Source: an uncultured Alphaproteobacteria bacterium (GTDB taxonomy: Bacteria > Pseudomonadota > Alphaproteobacteria > RF32 > CAG-239). From it: DNA of 64,000 nt. The position numbers and the translations under genes are program-made. The stretch is from the NCBI GenBank assembly GCA_934277435.1, contig CAKQUE010000007.1, positions 1 through 64,000 on the forward strand. Reading direction: 5' to 3'. Shown here in pieces: positions 24,400 through 31,906 of the stretch (position 1 is its first letter; each line of letters begins with the position of its first letter). The notes under the pieces are model-generated. The model ran no database searches. It worked only from the letters and a program-made list of their open reading frames with translations, and was not told the origin of the DNA.

Positions 24400-25018
24400 T
24401 TCCCATTTTTTGTGCTGTAATTACAGCTTGGGTGCGGTTGCTAACGTGTAGAGAGCGCAAAAGAGCGTTTATATGCAGTTTTACAGTGGATTCGGAAACG
24501 CCCATATCAAAGGCGATTTGTTTGTTAGACTTTCCTTGAGCTATCAAATCCAAAACCTGTGATTGCCGGTTGGTTAAAGTTTTTAGTCCGGTGCTTTTGC
24601 CGCTTAAATTATTAATAGGAGTTATATCGGTTAAGTTTTCAGGAATATAAGTTTTTCCGTCAATAATTGCCTTTACGGCGTTTTGAAAATCCTTAATATC
24701 TGTGCGTTTAGAAATATATCCGTCAGCGCCGGCAGATAATATATGCTTTATGGTGCGCCAATCTTCAGATGAAGAAATGACAGCTATTTTTGCATTATGA
24801 GCAGATTGTTTAATTTGTTCCATTGCTTCTTGCCATTGCATATCATGCATTTCAACATCAAAAATCAAAAGTTCAAAATTTTTTTCTTCTGTCAGATTTT
24901 TGATAAGCTGCATATAATTAGAGGCTTGATAAATCTGTGCGTCCGGTAAAATTTCTTTCAGATGCAGTGAAATTCCGTCTCGAAAAAGAGCCTGATTATC
25001 AGCAACCAAAATTTTCAT
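24392..25018 (-). CDS. NarL/LuxR-type response regulator
   Basis: The 208-residue regulator has a receiver domain (MKILVADNQALFRDGISLHL; phospho-acceptor Asp54 in LLIFDVEMHD; conserved Thr/Ser region AVISSSED; late Lys in GYISKRTD) and a LuxR-type helix-turn-helix at 145-205 (LTNRQSQVLDLIAQGKSNKQIAFDMGVSESTVKLH). I start it at ATG 25018, 9 codons inside the longer frame, because AAAGGAG fits that codon. No sensor kinase is adjacent, so it is an orphan here. Targets are unknown. Confidence 0.92.
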   Translation of the reverse strand: MKILVADNQALFRDGISLHLKEILPDAQIYQASNYMQLIKNLTEEKNFELLIFDVEMHDMQWQEAMEQIKQSAHNAKIAVISSSEDWRTIKHILSAGADGYISKRTDIKDFQNAVKAIIDGKTYIPENLTDITPINNLSGKSTGLKTLTNRQSQVLDLIAQGKSNKQIAFDMGVSESTVKLHINALLRSLHVSNRTQAVITAQKMGII

Positions 25019-25113
25019 TATCCAATCTCCTTTAAGTTTCGGCAAAATTCAACCGATAACATATATATTGACGCTATGCAGAATTTAAAGGGTAGGTGCC
25101 AGCTTAAATTAAA

Positions 25114-25578
25114 TTATTTTTTATGCGGCAGTTCAATATAAGCAACACCGGCTTCACTAAACATTTGCGCCGAATAGTTAAGTTTATCTCGCCAAGTATT
25201 TTTCGGGTCATTTTCTGTGGTTTTGTATTCGTAGGTGATAACTTCTTTTATACCGGCCTGAATAATAGCGCGGGCGCAGTCTGTGCAAGGCGTTAATGTG
25301 CAAAAGATGGTGCAGCCTTTTAGCTGTGTGCCGGTCAAGCAGGCATTATAAATAGCGTTGCGTTCGGCGTGTTCAAAAAAATCATATTTAGTCGGGCGTT
25401 CCATTCGTTCGGGAATATCGTCTGCAACACCGCGTACCAAACCGTTGTATCCGGTGGCTCTAATTTCTTTGTCTGGACCGACAACCACTGCGCCAGTCTT
25501 GGTTGAAGGGTCTTTAGACCAGCCGGCAACCAGAGTTGCTAATTCTAAAAAGCGATAATTCCATTTTTCTGAAAACAT
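25114..25578 (-). CDS. dCMP deaminase family protein
   Basis: This 154-residue zinc enzyme likely makes dUMP from dCMP for thymidylate synthesis. The deaminase motif is complete: His70-Ala-Glu72 (FEHAERNAIYNA) and Cys98/Cys101 (TLTPCTDCARAII). The N-terminus has the substrate region DPSTKTGAVVVGPD and GYNGLVRGV typical of deoxycytidylate deaminases of the ComEB type. GAGAGG precedes the ATG. It stands alone, divergent from eno. Confidence 0.92.
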   Translation of the reverse strand: MFSEKWNYRFLELATLVAGWSKDPSTKTGAVVVGPDKEIRATGYNGLVRGVADDIPERMERPTKYDFFEHAERNAIYNACLTGTQLKGCTIFCTLTPCTDCARAIIQAGIKEVITYEYKTTENDPKNTWRDKLNYSAQMFSEAGVAYIELPHKK

Positions 25579-25631
25579 AAACCTCTCCCAATTGCAAAAA
25601 CAACAATTACACTGGATTATAACAGAAAAAG

Positions 25632-25788
25632 TTGATGTTTCAATAGATTATTTTTATTGTATAATTTAAAGGCTAAATCTCAAAATATGGCAGATTAAGG
25701 CGGAGTTTTTAAGCTCAGCCTTTTGATATTTTTTATGCTGACTATCTGTCTTTTGGCTTGACATTAAATGAAAATAAACTAATTTATA
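25632..25788 (+). promoter_or_regulatory. eno upstream region: two candidate promoters and a nested hairpin
   Basis: TATAAT at 25660-25665 could start a transcript near 25672. It would then run into a nested hairpin: GGCAGAT (25689-25695) with ATCTGTC (25744-25750) outside, AAGGC/GCCTT inside, followed by TTTT at 25751-25754. That hairpin could be a terminator or attenuator. A second promoter, TTGACA (25758-25763) with TTTATA (25783-25788, 19-bp spacing), would start just downstream and read straight into eno. Confidence 0.4.
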
Positions 25789-25823
25789 GCCAACACTTAA
25801 AATTTTATGAATAGGAGAAAAAA

Positions 25824-27101
25824 ATGAGTGCTATTGTTGATATTCATGCCAGAGAAATTTTAGATTCACGCGGTACGCCAACCGTTGAAGCCGAAGTTGT
25901 TTTGCAGTCAGGCGCATTTGGTCGCGCTGCTGTTCCATCAGGAGCTTCTACCGGTGTTCACGAAGCTGTAGAATTGCGTGATGGTGACAAATCCCGCTTT
26001 GGCGGTAAAGGCGTTTTGAAAGCTGTTGAAAATGTAAACGACAAAATCTATGACGCTTTGGCTGGCTATGAAGCAGAAGACCAAATTGATATTGATAACA
26101 CAATGATTGATTTGGACGGCACAGAAAATAAGGGTAACTTGGGCGCAAACGCTATTTTGGCTGTTTCTTTGGCTGTGGCTAAAGCTCAGGCCGAAGAAGC
26201 TGGTTTGCCGTTATACCGCTACTTGGGGGGCACAATGGCTCGCACTTTGCCGGTTCCAATGATGAACATCTTGAATGGTGGTAAACACGCCGACAACCCG
26301 ATTGATATTCAAGAATTTATGATTATGCCGGTTTCTGCCGATTCTATCAAAGAAGCTATCCGTATGGGTGCTGAAATTTTCCAAACTTTGAAGAAAAACT
26401 TGAAAGCTGCCGGTCAAAACACCAATGTTGGTGATGAAGGCGGTTTTGCTCCAAATTTGAAATCTGCTGACGAAGCTTTGACCTTTATTGTAAACGCTAT
26501 CAAAGATGCTGGCTACAAACCAGGCGAAGACGTTGTTTTGGCTATTGACGCTGCTTCTTCTGAATTCTATGAAAACGGCAAATACGAAATGAAAGGCGAA
26601 GGCAAATCTTATACCAACGCTCAAATGGTTGAATACTACAAAGGTTTATGCGATAAATTCCCTATCTTCTCTATTGAAGATGGTATGGCCGAAGATGATT
26701 TTGAAGGCTGGAAATTGTTGACAGTTGCTTTGGGTAACAGAATCCAATTGGTTGGTGATGATTTGTTTGTTACAAATCCAAAACGTTTGGCTATGGGCTT
26801 TGAAAAAGGTATTGCAAACTCTATCTTGATTAAAGTTAACCAAATCGGTACTTTGAGCGAAACAATGAAAGCTGTTGATATGGCTCAACGTCATGGTTAT
26901 ACAGCTGTATTGTCTCACCGTTCTGGCGAAACAGAAGACACAACCATTGCTGATATTGCTGTGGCTACAAACTGCGGTCAAATCAAAACCGGTTCTATGT
27001 CGCGTACAGACCGTATGGCAAAATACAATCAACTGATTCGTATTGAAGAAGAATTGGGCGATATGGCTGTTTATGCTGGTAAATCTATTTTGAAAAAATA
27101 G
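25824..27101 (+). CDS. eno: Enolase
   Basis: Enolase converts 2-phosphoglycerate to PEP in glycolysis and is part of RNA degradosomes in some bacteria. The 425-residue length is standard. Motifs include AREILDSRGTPTVEAEV, VPSGASTGVHEAVELRDGD, the catalytic-acid region NVGDEGGFAPNL, metal ligands in FSIEDGMAEDD and QLVGDDLFVTN, the catalytic Lys in ILIKVNQIGTL, and SHRSGETEDTTIADIAV. Codon use is more regular than in its neighbours, as expected for high expression. The ribosome-binding site AGGAG is 8-9 nt before ATG. A strong terminator follows. Confidence 0.98.
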   Translation: MSAIVDIHAREILDSRGTPTVEAEVVLQSGAFGRAAVPSGASTGVHEAVELRDGDKSRFGGKGVLKAVENVNDKIYDALAGYEAEDQIDIDNTMIDLDGTENKGNLGANAILAVSLAVAKAQAEEAGLPLYRYLGGTMARTLPVPMMNILNGGKHADNPIDIQEFMIMPVSADSIKEAIRMGAEIFQTLKKNLKAAGQNTNVGDEGGFAPNLKSADEALTFIVNAIKDAGYKPGEDVVLAIDAASSEFYENGKYEMKGEGKSYTNAQMVEYYKGLCDKFPIFSIEDGMAEDDFEGWKLLTVALGNRIQLVGDDLFVTNPKRLAMGFEKGIANSILIKVNQIGTLSETMKAVDMAQRHGYTAVLSHRSGETEDTTIADIAVATNCGQIKTGSMSRTDRMAKYNQLIRIEEELGDMAVYAGKSILKK

Positions 27102-27115
27102 TTTTCAATAACTGC

Positions 27116-27152
27116 AAAAAAAGGAGTGTTTATTTTACACTCCTTTTTTTGT
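27116..27152 (+). terminator. Intrinsic terminator of eno
   Basis: AAAAAAAGGAGTGT (27116-27129) pairs with ACACTCCTTTTTTT (27137-27150). From 27153 to 27262 I see no gene, only AT-rich sequence. Confidence 0.92.
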
Positions 27153-27262
27153 GTTTTGATATTTGAAATTTTGTTACAAATAAAATTAATTAACTTACCA
27201 ACCATCAAATCTGGATTTTGGGCAATGTGGTAGGGTATCCTATCATTATTGTATAAAATTGC

Positions 27263-27291
27263 TTGCATTTAGCTAAAATTATTTTTATAGT
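27263..27291 (+). promoter_or_regulatory. Candidate promoter of RNA element A1
   Basis: TTGCAT (27263-27268) and TATAGT (27286-27291) are exactly 17 bp apart. The predicted start, near 27298, coincides with CATTACCA (27299-27306), an octamer also found at the 5' side of element B1 (40312-40319). Confidence 0.6.
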
Positions 27292-27298
27292 TTTCATG

Positions 27299-27490
27299 CA
27301 TTACCAAGTGCAGGGCGTCGAAAACCCTTTTATCATCAGTCGTTAAGCATAAACGACTTAAAATTTTGTATGCCGATTTTCTGTTCGTTGGACGGATGTC
27401 GGCTAAATAAGGTTACGTGCTGAATAAGCCGAGCCGTTTGATGATATACGGTTTTCGAACATCCGCCCGCTGTTAACGCGGGTTTTTGTT
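27299..27490 (+). ncRNA. Structured pseudoknot RNA, copy A1, before pilin-like gene
   Basis: Helix 1 has two parts: 27318-27326 with 27450-27458 (9 bp) and 27331-27338 with 27439-27446 (8 bp), separated by an internal loop. A hairpin follows its 5' strand (27338-27344/27352-27358, sharing one base). Helix 2, CGGATGT (27393-27399) with ACATCCG (27459-27465), crosses helix 1 and so makes a pseudoknot. Helix 3 is CGGCT/AGCCG (27400-27404/27427-27431). An intrinsic terminator directly follows: CCCGC (27466-27470), GCGGG (27478-27482), then TTTTTGTTT. The pilin ATG is 20 nt downstream. Layout and pairing recur at 40.3, 45.8 and 55.3 kb with different bases. It may be a riboswitch-like attenuator or a stand-alone small RNA. 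This copy lacks the GGATAG motif seen in the other three. Confidence 0.8.
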
Positions 27491-27510
27491 TAATAAAAAG
27501 GGGTTTGAAA

Positions 27511-28113
27511 ATGTGTTTTAAAAATCAATCAGGTCGCTCAATGATAGAAATGCTCGGAGTGCTGGCAATTGTCGCTGTGCTTTCGGTTGGAGGAATTGCT
27601 GGATATTCTAAGGCGATGTCTATGTGGAAAATGAACCGTTGGAGTTATGATTTTGTTGTCTTAATCCATAATTTGCAAACAGCCTACTTAACTGCCGGAA
27701 ACTTTGGCAATAGTGCAAAAAATATAACAGATGTTGTGGTTAGCGCTGGATTGATTCCTGATGGTATGCTTGATAGAAATTTGAAAGATATTTTTGGTAA
27801 TCGTGTGAATGTTATAACTAGGGTTTGGGAAGGCAAATATGGCGTGAGGCTAAATTTACAATATAATATGCCGGCGGGTAAATCAGCTGTTGAATGTTGT
27901 AACAAACTTTTTGAAATGGGACAACTGTATAACAGTTTGTGGATTGTTTGGATAGAACAGACTGGATATGGCGTTTGCGGTGTTGGTGCTCCGGCTTCGT
28001 ATATAAGAGATATGAATTGCGATACTTACAATAAGGCTGCTGTTTCTGAAAAATGTAAAGTTTGTGCGACCAGATCATGCAATGTTTTAACCTTATTGGA
28101 AAATTCAATATAG
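27511..28113 (+). CDS. Type IV pilin-like protein A
   Basis: The 200-residue protein has a prepilin-type N-terminus: short leader MCFKNQSG, then RSMIEMLGVLAI and a hydrophobic helix. Gly at -1 and Glu at +5 fit prepilin peptidase cleavage, although the usual Phe at +1 is Arg. The rest is variable and strand-rich, with a Cys-rich end (NCDTYN, EKCKVCATRSCNV). I start it at ATG 27511, after AAGGGG; an in-frame TTG at 27505 is less likely. It belongs to a four-member family here (also 40534, 46011, 55485), all behind the same kind of RNA element. No pilus assembly genes are nearby. It could be a major or minor pilin, or a pseudopilin; the N-terminal class is clear, the structure it builds is not. 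Confidence 0.85.
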   Translation: MCFKNQSGRSMIEMLGVLAIVAVLSVGGIAGYSKAMSMWKMNRWSYDFVVLIHNLQTAYLTAGNFGNSAKNITDVVVSAGLIPDGMLDRNLKDIFGNRVNVITRVWEGKYGVRLNLQYNMPAGKSAVECCNKLFEMGQLYNSLWIVWIEQTGYGVCGVGAPASYIRDMNCDTYNKAAVSEKCKVCATRSCNVLTLLENSI

Positions 28114-28136
28114 CATTACACAGGTTTAAAAAGTGC

Positions 28137-28164
28137 TTGCATTTTACAAATATTGTGATATACA
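28137..28164 (+). promoter_or_regulatory. Candidate promoter of the rplK-rplA unit
   Basis: TTGCAT (28137-28142) and TATACA (28159-28164) are 16 bp apart, giving a leader of about 95 nt before rplK. Confidence 0.55.
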
Positions 28165-28176
28165 AAACAAGCAGTT

Positions 28177-28246
28177 ATGGATATTTGTATCCATGGCTGA
28201 TTATGTTTAACAATGTGGGAGACCAGCCATTGGTCTTTACCACTAA
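28177..28246 (+). promoter_or_regulatory. rplK leader hairpins, candidate L1 autoregulatory site
   Basis: Hairpin one is ATGGATA/TATCCAT (28177-28183/28188-28194). Hairpin two has GTGG...CCAC outside (28215-28218/28240-28243) and AGACCA/TGGTCT inside (28220-28225/28231-28236), with an asymmetric internal loop. L1 represses the L11 operon through an mRNA mimic of its 23S site in many bacteria, and the asymmetric loop is compatible with that. This is inference. Confidence 0.45.
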
Positions 28247-28265
28247 CCTACAATGAGGTATTATA

Positions 28266-28703
28266 ATGGCTAAATCTAAAAAGAAAATTTTAGGTCTTAT
28301 CAAGCTGCAAATACCTGCCGGAAAAGCTAACCCTTCTCCGCCGGTTGGTCCAGCTTTGGGTCAAAAAGGCCTGAATATTATGGAATTTTGTAAAGCATTC
28401 AACGCTAAAACTCAAAAAATGGAACCAGGTGTTCCTGTGCCGGTAATCATCACCGCTTATGAGGATAAAAGCTTTACATTCATCACTAAATTGCCTCCGG
28501 TTTCTTATTTGATTAAGAAAGCTGCCGGCGTGCAATCCGCTTCTAAAGAACCAGGCAAAACTGTTGCCGGTCAAATTACTTTGGAACAGGTAAAAGAAAT
28601 TGCTACCACCAAATTGCCAGACTTGAACTGCCCTACAGTTGAAGCTGCTATGAATATGGTTAAAGGTCAGGCTATTTCTATGGGTATTAAGGTTACGGAG
28701 TAA
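28266..28703 (+). CDS. rplK: 50S ribosomal protein L11
   Basis: L11 forms the stalk base of the large subunit and is needed for RelA activation. The 145-residue protein shows the family pattern KIKLQIPAGKANPSPPVGPALGQ-like start (here LIKLQIPAGKANPSPPVGPALGQKG), the hinge PPVSYLIKKAAGVQSAS, and the rRNA-binding C-terminus ending in GQAISMGIKV. It is first of rplKAJL, with a possible feedback hairpin in its leader. Usually secE and nusG precede it; here a pilin-like gene does. Confidence 0.98.
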   Translation: MAKSKKKILGLIKLQIPAGKANPSPPVGPALGQKGLNIMEFCKAFNAKTQKMEPGVPVPVIITAYEDKSFTFITKLPPVSYLIKKAAGVQSASKEPGKTVAGQITLEQVKEIATTKLPDLNCPTVEAAMNMVKGQAISMGIKVTE

Positions 28704-28707
28704 GTCG

Positions 28708-29391
28708 ATGAGCGGAAAAAGATTAGTAAATGCATATAAGACTCTGGATAAAAATCAAGAGTACAGCCTTAAAGAAGCAGTTAAAATCGTTAAGGAAAAT
28801 GCAAAAGCAAAATTTGATGAAACCATTGATTTAGCAATCAATTTAGGTGTTGATCCAAAACACGCAGACCAAATGATTCGCGGTGTTTGCCAATTGCCAC
28901 ACGGTAATGGTAAAACTGTTCGCGTTGCCGTATTTGCTCAAGGCGAAAAAGCTGACGAAGCTAAAGCAGCCGGTGCAGATGTTATTGGTGCCGAAAATTT
29001 GGTAGATTCTATCTTGGCCGGTAAAATTGACTTTGATAGATGTATTGCCACTCCTGATATGATGGGTATGGCTGGCCGTGTTGCCCGCGTTTTGGGTCCT
29101 AAAGGCTTGATGCCAAACCCTAAATTGGGTACAGTTACCGCAGATGTTGCCACAGCAGTTAAAAACGCTAAGGCTGGTGAAGTTCAATATCGTGTAGAAA
29201 AAAATGGTATTGTTCACGCTGGTGTTGCTAAAGCGTCTTTCTCTGAAGACAAAATCTATGATAACGCTAAATTGTTCATCGAAACAATTATCAAAGCTAA
29301 ACCTGCTACCTTGAAGGGCACATATTTGAAAAAGATTTCAATCAGCTCTACAATGGGTGTTGGCGTAAAGGTTAACGCTTCTGAATTATAA
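28708..29391 (+). CDS. rplA: 50S ribosomal protein L1
   Basis: L1 binds the mobile L1 stalk of 23S rRNA and often represses its own operon. The 227-residue protein has the typical KFDETIDLAINLGVDPKHADQMIRG, LPHGNGKTVRVAVFAQGEKADEAKAAGAD and GRVARVLGPKGLMPNPKLGTVT. The end ISSTMGVGVKVNASEL is complete. It starts 4 nt after rplK, so the two are one transcript. Confidence 0.98.
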   Translation: MSGKRLVNAYKTLDKNQEYSLKEAVKIVKENAKAKFDETIDLAINLGVDPKHADQMIRGVCQLPHGNGKTVRVAVFAQGEKADEAKAAGADVIGAENLVDSILAGKIDFDRCIATPDMMGMAGRVARVLGPKGLMPNPKLGTVTADVATAVKNAKAGEVQYRVEKNGIVHAGVAKASFSEDKIYDNAKLFIETIIKAKPATLKGTYLKKISISSTMGVGVKVNASEL

Positions 29392-29421
29392 TCTGCTTGG
29401 TTATAATTTATTAAAAAATGC

Positions 29422-29760
29422 TTGCTTTTTGATAAAAAATTTGTTAAAAGGCAAATCAGTTTAGGGCAGGGAGGCTGCTTTGCAGTTTTTTCTGCCCCAC
29501 TCTTCAAGAGCGGAGGCTCTTGAAACTGTCCAAGACTGTGGGCGGCATCTCGATACCGAAGGCTTTTTGCTTGTAACTAAAGCTGACGGTGTCGCGGAGG
29601 CCTTAAATATCCGACATAGACGGGAGTGAGTTTTAGAATTAAATTTTTCTCCTGGACAGATTTGGGTTCCGCAGTATTTTGATTTATTCAGAATATTGTG
29701 GGTTTGGTAACGGTTTGGACCTTGAGGTCTGAATTTAACAATTTCGTATGGAGACAATAA
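29422..29760 (+). promoter_or_regulatory. rplJ leader region with promoter and L10-type regulatory RNA
   Basis: No gene lies in this roughly 370-nt gap. A candidate promoter, TTGCTT (29422-29427) with TTAAAA (29444-29449), begins it. Hairpins follow: GGGCAG/CTGCCC (29464-29469/29492-29497) enclosing CTGC/GCAG, and TTCAAGAG/CTCTTGAA (29503-29510/29517-29524). Further sequence up to the GGAG before rplJ is rich in short complementarities. L10 leaders bound by L10-(L7/L12)4 occupy exactly this place in many bacteria. Confidence 0.6.
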
Positions 29761-30243
29761 GTGAACCGCGAAGAAAAAACAGAGTTACTTAACATGTTGC
29801 ATGAAGTATTCTCTAACGCAGAATCAGTTGTAATCACCGAATACTTAGGTTTAACAGTGGCTGAAGCTGACGAATTGAGAAACAAAGTGCGCGATGCTGG
29901 TGCCTCTTTAAGAGTTACTAAAAACCGTATTGCTCGTCTTGCTGTAAAAGACACAAAATTTGAAGGTTTGGCAGACCTGTTTAAAGGTCCGGTTGCTATG
30001 GCTTATGCCAATGATCCGATTGCTGCTTGCAAAGCTTGTGTTGAATTTGCAAAAAATAATGAAAAATTGGTTATCGTTGGCGGTGCTTTGTCTGACAAAG
30101 CTCTGACTTTAGATGAAATCAAAGAATTGGCTGCAATTCCTTCTATGGACGAATTGCGTGCCAAATTGGTTGGCCTGTTGCAAGCTCCTGCTGCCAAATT
30201 GGCAAGAGTTACAAAGGCTTACAGCGAGAAAGAAGCCGCCTAA
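29761..30243 (+). CDS. rplJ: 50S ribosomal protein L10
   Basis: L10 anchors the L7/L12 dimers on the ribosomal stalk and usually autoregulates through its leader RNA. The 160-residue product has the family start NREEKTELLNMLHEVFSNAESVVITEYLGLTVAEADELR, RVTKNRIARLAV and a helical C-terminal tail that binds L7/L12. The start codon is GTG, preceded by TATGGAG. It is separated from rplA by a long leader and from rplL by a hairpin-bearing gap. Confidence 0.98.
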   Translation: MNREEKTELLNMLHEVFSNAESVVITEYLGLTVAEADELRNKVRDAGASLRVTKNRIARLAVKDTKFEGLADLFKGPVAMAYANDPIAACKACVEFAKNNEKLVIVGGALSDKALTLDEIKELAAIPSMDELRAKLVGLLQAPAAKLARVTKAYSEKEAA

Positions 30244-30274
30244 GTTTCTTTTCCGTTTTATGCGCGTCATGCTT

Positions 30275-30323
30275 GCTGATTTATCGCTTATGTACTAGGT
30301 TGTACACTTCGCTCAAAATCAGC
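30275..30323 (+). other. rplJ-rplL intergenic hairpin
   Basis: GCTGATTT (30275-30282) pairs with AAATCAGC (30316-30323). TGTAC/GTACA forms an inner stem. No T-tract follows, so it is more likely an mRNA processing or stability element than a terminator. Confidence 0.5.
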
Positions 30324-30414
30324 GGCGCAGCACTCAGCCTAAAACAAAAAAGCTTAGATGTGAAAATGGTTTTTAACTAAAAAAATTTTAATTTAATTTA
30401 TTTGGAGAAAAAAA

Positions 30415-30786
30415 ATGGCAGATTTGGCCAAATTAGTAGATGAATTATCAGCTCTGACAGTTATGGAAGCTGCTGAATTGTCAAAAATGTTAGAAGAAAA
30501 ATGGGGCGTTTCCGCTGCTGCAGCTGTTGCTGTTGCCGGTGCTGCTGGTGCAGGCGCTGCCGCTGCTGAAGAAAAGACAGAATTCGATGTAGTTCTGGCT
30601 GAAGCAGGTGCTAACAAAATTAACGTTATTAAAGAAATCCGCGCTATTACAAACTTGGGCTTGAAAGAAGCTAAAGATTTGGTAGACGGTGCTCCTAAAA
30701 CTGTTAAAGAAGGCGCTTCTAAAGAAGAAGCTGAAGCTATCAAAGCTAAATTGGAAGCCGCTGGTGCTAAAGTTGAATTGAAGTAA
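30415..30786 (+). CDS. rplL: 50S ribosomal protein L7/L12
   Basis: This stalk protein recruits translational GTPases. The 123-residue length is standard. The N-terminal dimerisation part (LAKLVDELSALTVMEAAELSKMLEEKW), the Ala/Gly hinge and the C-terminal domain (EKTEFDVVLAEAGANKINVIKEIRAITNLGLKEAKDLVDGAPKTVKEG) are all present. In most bacteria rpoB follows directly; here a strong terminator ends the operon. Confidence 0.98.
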   Translation: MADLAKLVDELSALTVMEAAELSKMLEEKWGVSAAAAVAVAGAAGAGAAAAEEKTEFDVVLAEAGANKINVIKEIRAITNLGLKEAKDLVDGAPKTVKEGASKEEAEAIKAKLEAAGAKVELK

Positions 30787-30803
30787 TTTAACTTCCAATT
30801 ACT

Positions 30804-30841
30804 TAAAAAAACTCTCAGTCGTAAGATTGAGAGTTTTTTTT
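30804..30841 (+). terminator. Intrinsic terminator of the rplKAJL operon
   Basis: AAAAAACTCTCA and TGAGAGTTTTTT pair around a loop and are followed by a T-run. Confidence 0.92.
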
Positions 30842-30866
30842 GCGATATTTTAGAAAACAATGCCAA

Positions 30867-30929
30867 ATGTGTGGTAGTCGCTTAATTTGTAACGGTTGTT
30901 CAAATTGCGGAAATTGTGAGGGAAAATAA
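30867..30929 (+). CDS. Possible 20-codon Cys-rich mini-protein
   Basis: A short frame just past the rplL terminator encodes 20 residues with five Cys in CxxxxxCxxCxxCxxC-like spacing (MCGSRLICNGC, then SNCGNCEGK). Upstream in the same frame, back to a TTG at 30840, lies a further QCQ. The density of Cys suggests a zinc-knuckle remnant or a tiny metal-binding peptide. No ribosome-binding site is clear, so it may equally be the tail of a lost gene. Confidence 0.3.
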   Translation: MCGSRLICNGCSNCGNCEGK

Positions 30930-30955
30930 ATATATATTATCCAAAGTGCAAAAAA

Positions 30956-31702
30956 TTATCTACCCGAAAGCGACATCAATTTTTCAAAAAATTGGCGGCG
31001 AGAGGTTTCATTTTGCTGCAGACGATTGAGTGTGTCAGAAGCATTTGAAACAGCCTTCAAGGTTTGAGCGCTGTCCTCATAATGCACGCCGGAAAGGATT
31101 ACTTTGCCTTTTCCATAATGCTGCAAAACCACAGCCGGCTTAAATCCGGTTAAATTATAATGTGCTAAAATCTCGGTTTCTTCCGTGTGGTCAAGTTCAA
31201 AATACGGACCGCCATGGTAATGCGCTACCACAATATCGCCTTTTTCATCAATTAGTTCTACAGCGGCAGAAGATGCCGTATTTTTAGCGAATGGTTCGAT
31301 GTTAAGTTCCTTATAAAGAGAACCTATTGCTTTGGCATTGATTAAATCTAATTTGTAGTCAGCAATAATTCTGGATTCCGGCACATCTTTTTCAAATTCG
31401 GTATGTTTGCAAGCATAGTAAGCACCGGCACAAATTCCGTAATAAACACCGCCTTGTTGAACATATTCGCGGATTTTAGCATTACCCAAAACTTCTAATT
31501 TATGACGATACGGAGTACTTGCCCCGCCAGGGATAAAAAATGCTAAAACTTCTCGATTAAGGCTGTTGCGACTGATAATTTCATTAGCATTTGTAAATCC
31601 AACCTTGCAGCCGCGCGGTTCAAAATAGGTGCGTAGTTCTTTTGCCAACACGCTAATGTCGGCGCAGCCATAGTCTTCATATATTAAAACTTTGTTTCTC
31701 AT
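30956..31702 (-). CDS. BPL_N-type (glutamine-amidotransferase-like) protein
   Basis: The 248-residue cytoplasmic protein matches the biotin-protein-ligase N-terminal domain family, a class I glutamine-amidotransferase-like fold. Landmarks are VLIYEDYGCADISVLAKEL at the N-terminus, FFIPGGASTPYRHKL, YVQQGGVYYGICAGAYYACKHTEF (nucleophile-position Cys) and AHYHGGPYFE (His). Stand-alone BPL_N proteins are of unknown function. There is no biotin-ligase catalytic domain here. The gene is monocistronic and divergent from the 31907 gene. The C-terminal 30 residues are a charged helix. Confidence 0.78.
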   Translation of the reverse strand: MRNKVLIYEDYGCADISVLAKELRTYFEPRGCKVGFTNANEIISRNSLNREVLAFFIPGGASTPYRHKLEVLGNAKIREYVQQGGVYYGICAGAYYACKHTEFEKDVPESRIIADYKLDLINAKAIGSLYKELNIEPFAKNTASSAAVELIDEKGDIVVAHYHGGPYFELDHTEETEILAHYNLTGFKPAVVLQHYGKGKVILSGVHYEDSAQTLKAVSNASDTLNRLQQNETSRRQFFEKLMSLSGR

Positions 31703-31838
31703 AAAACTCAGTTATAAACTTGAAAATTTTTTTTGCAACTGCAATGAAAAAGTCAGCTGTATTTATTCACCATTATTCTAAATTATTTTTTCTTCTACGG
31801 AGTTCTAAATTTTTTTTAGGACTCTTTTTACTGATATA

Positions 31839-31891
31839 TTGACAAAAAATGAAAAAAGATCTATAAAACATGGTAGATTTTAGATTATTAA
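31839..31891 (+). promoter_or_regulatory. Sigma-70 promoter and SD-less leader of the 31907 gene
   Basis: A perfect TTGACA (31839-31844) and TATAAA (31862-31867) with 17-bp spacing predict a start near 31874. The 33-nt leader contains TTTTAGATTATTAA (31878-31891), identical to the leader motif before 15011, and no Shine-Dalgarno. Confidence 0.7.
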
Positions 31892-31906
31892 TTAAACTTT
31901 ATCATT

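Noticed and set aside
27299..27490. HDV-like self-cleaving ribozyme
   Set aside because: The order of crossing helices resembles the HDV topology, but helix 1 is far longer, there is no P4 or catalytic joining region with the expected C, and a terminator ends the RNA. I do not claim cleavage.
28266..30786. Frameshift or fusion in the rpl operon
   Set aside because: All four ribosomal proteins are full length; the long gap before rplJ is a regulatory leader, and GTG is simply its start codon.
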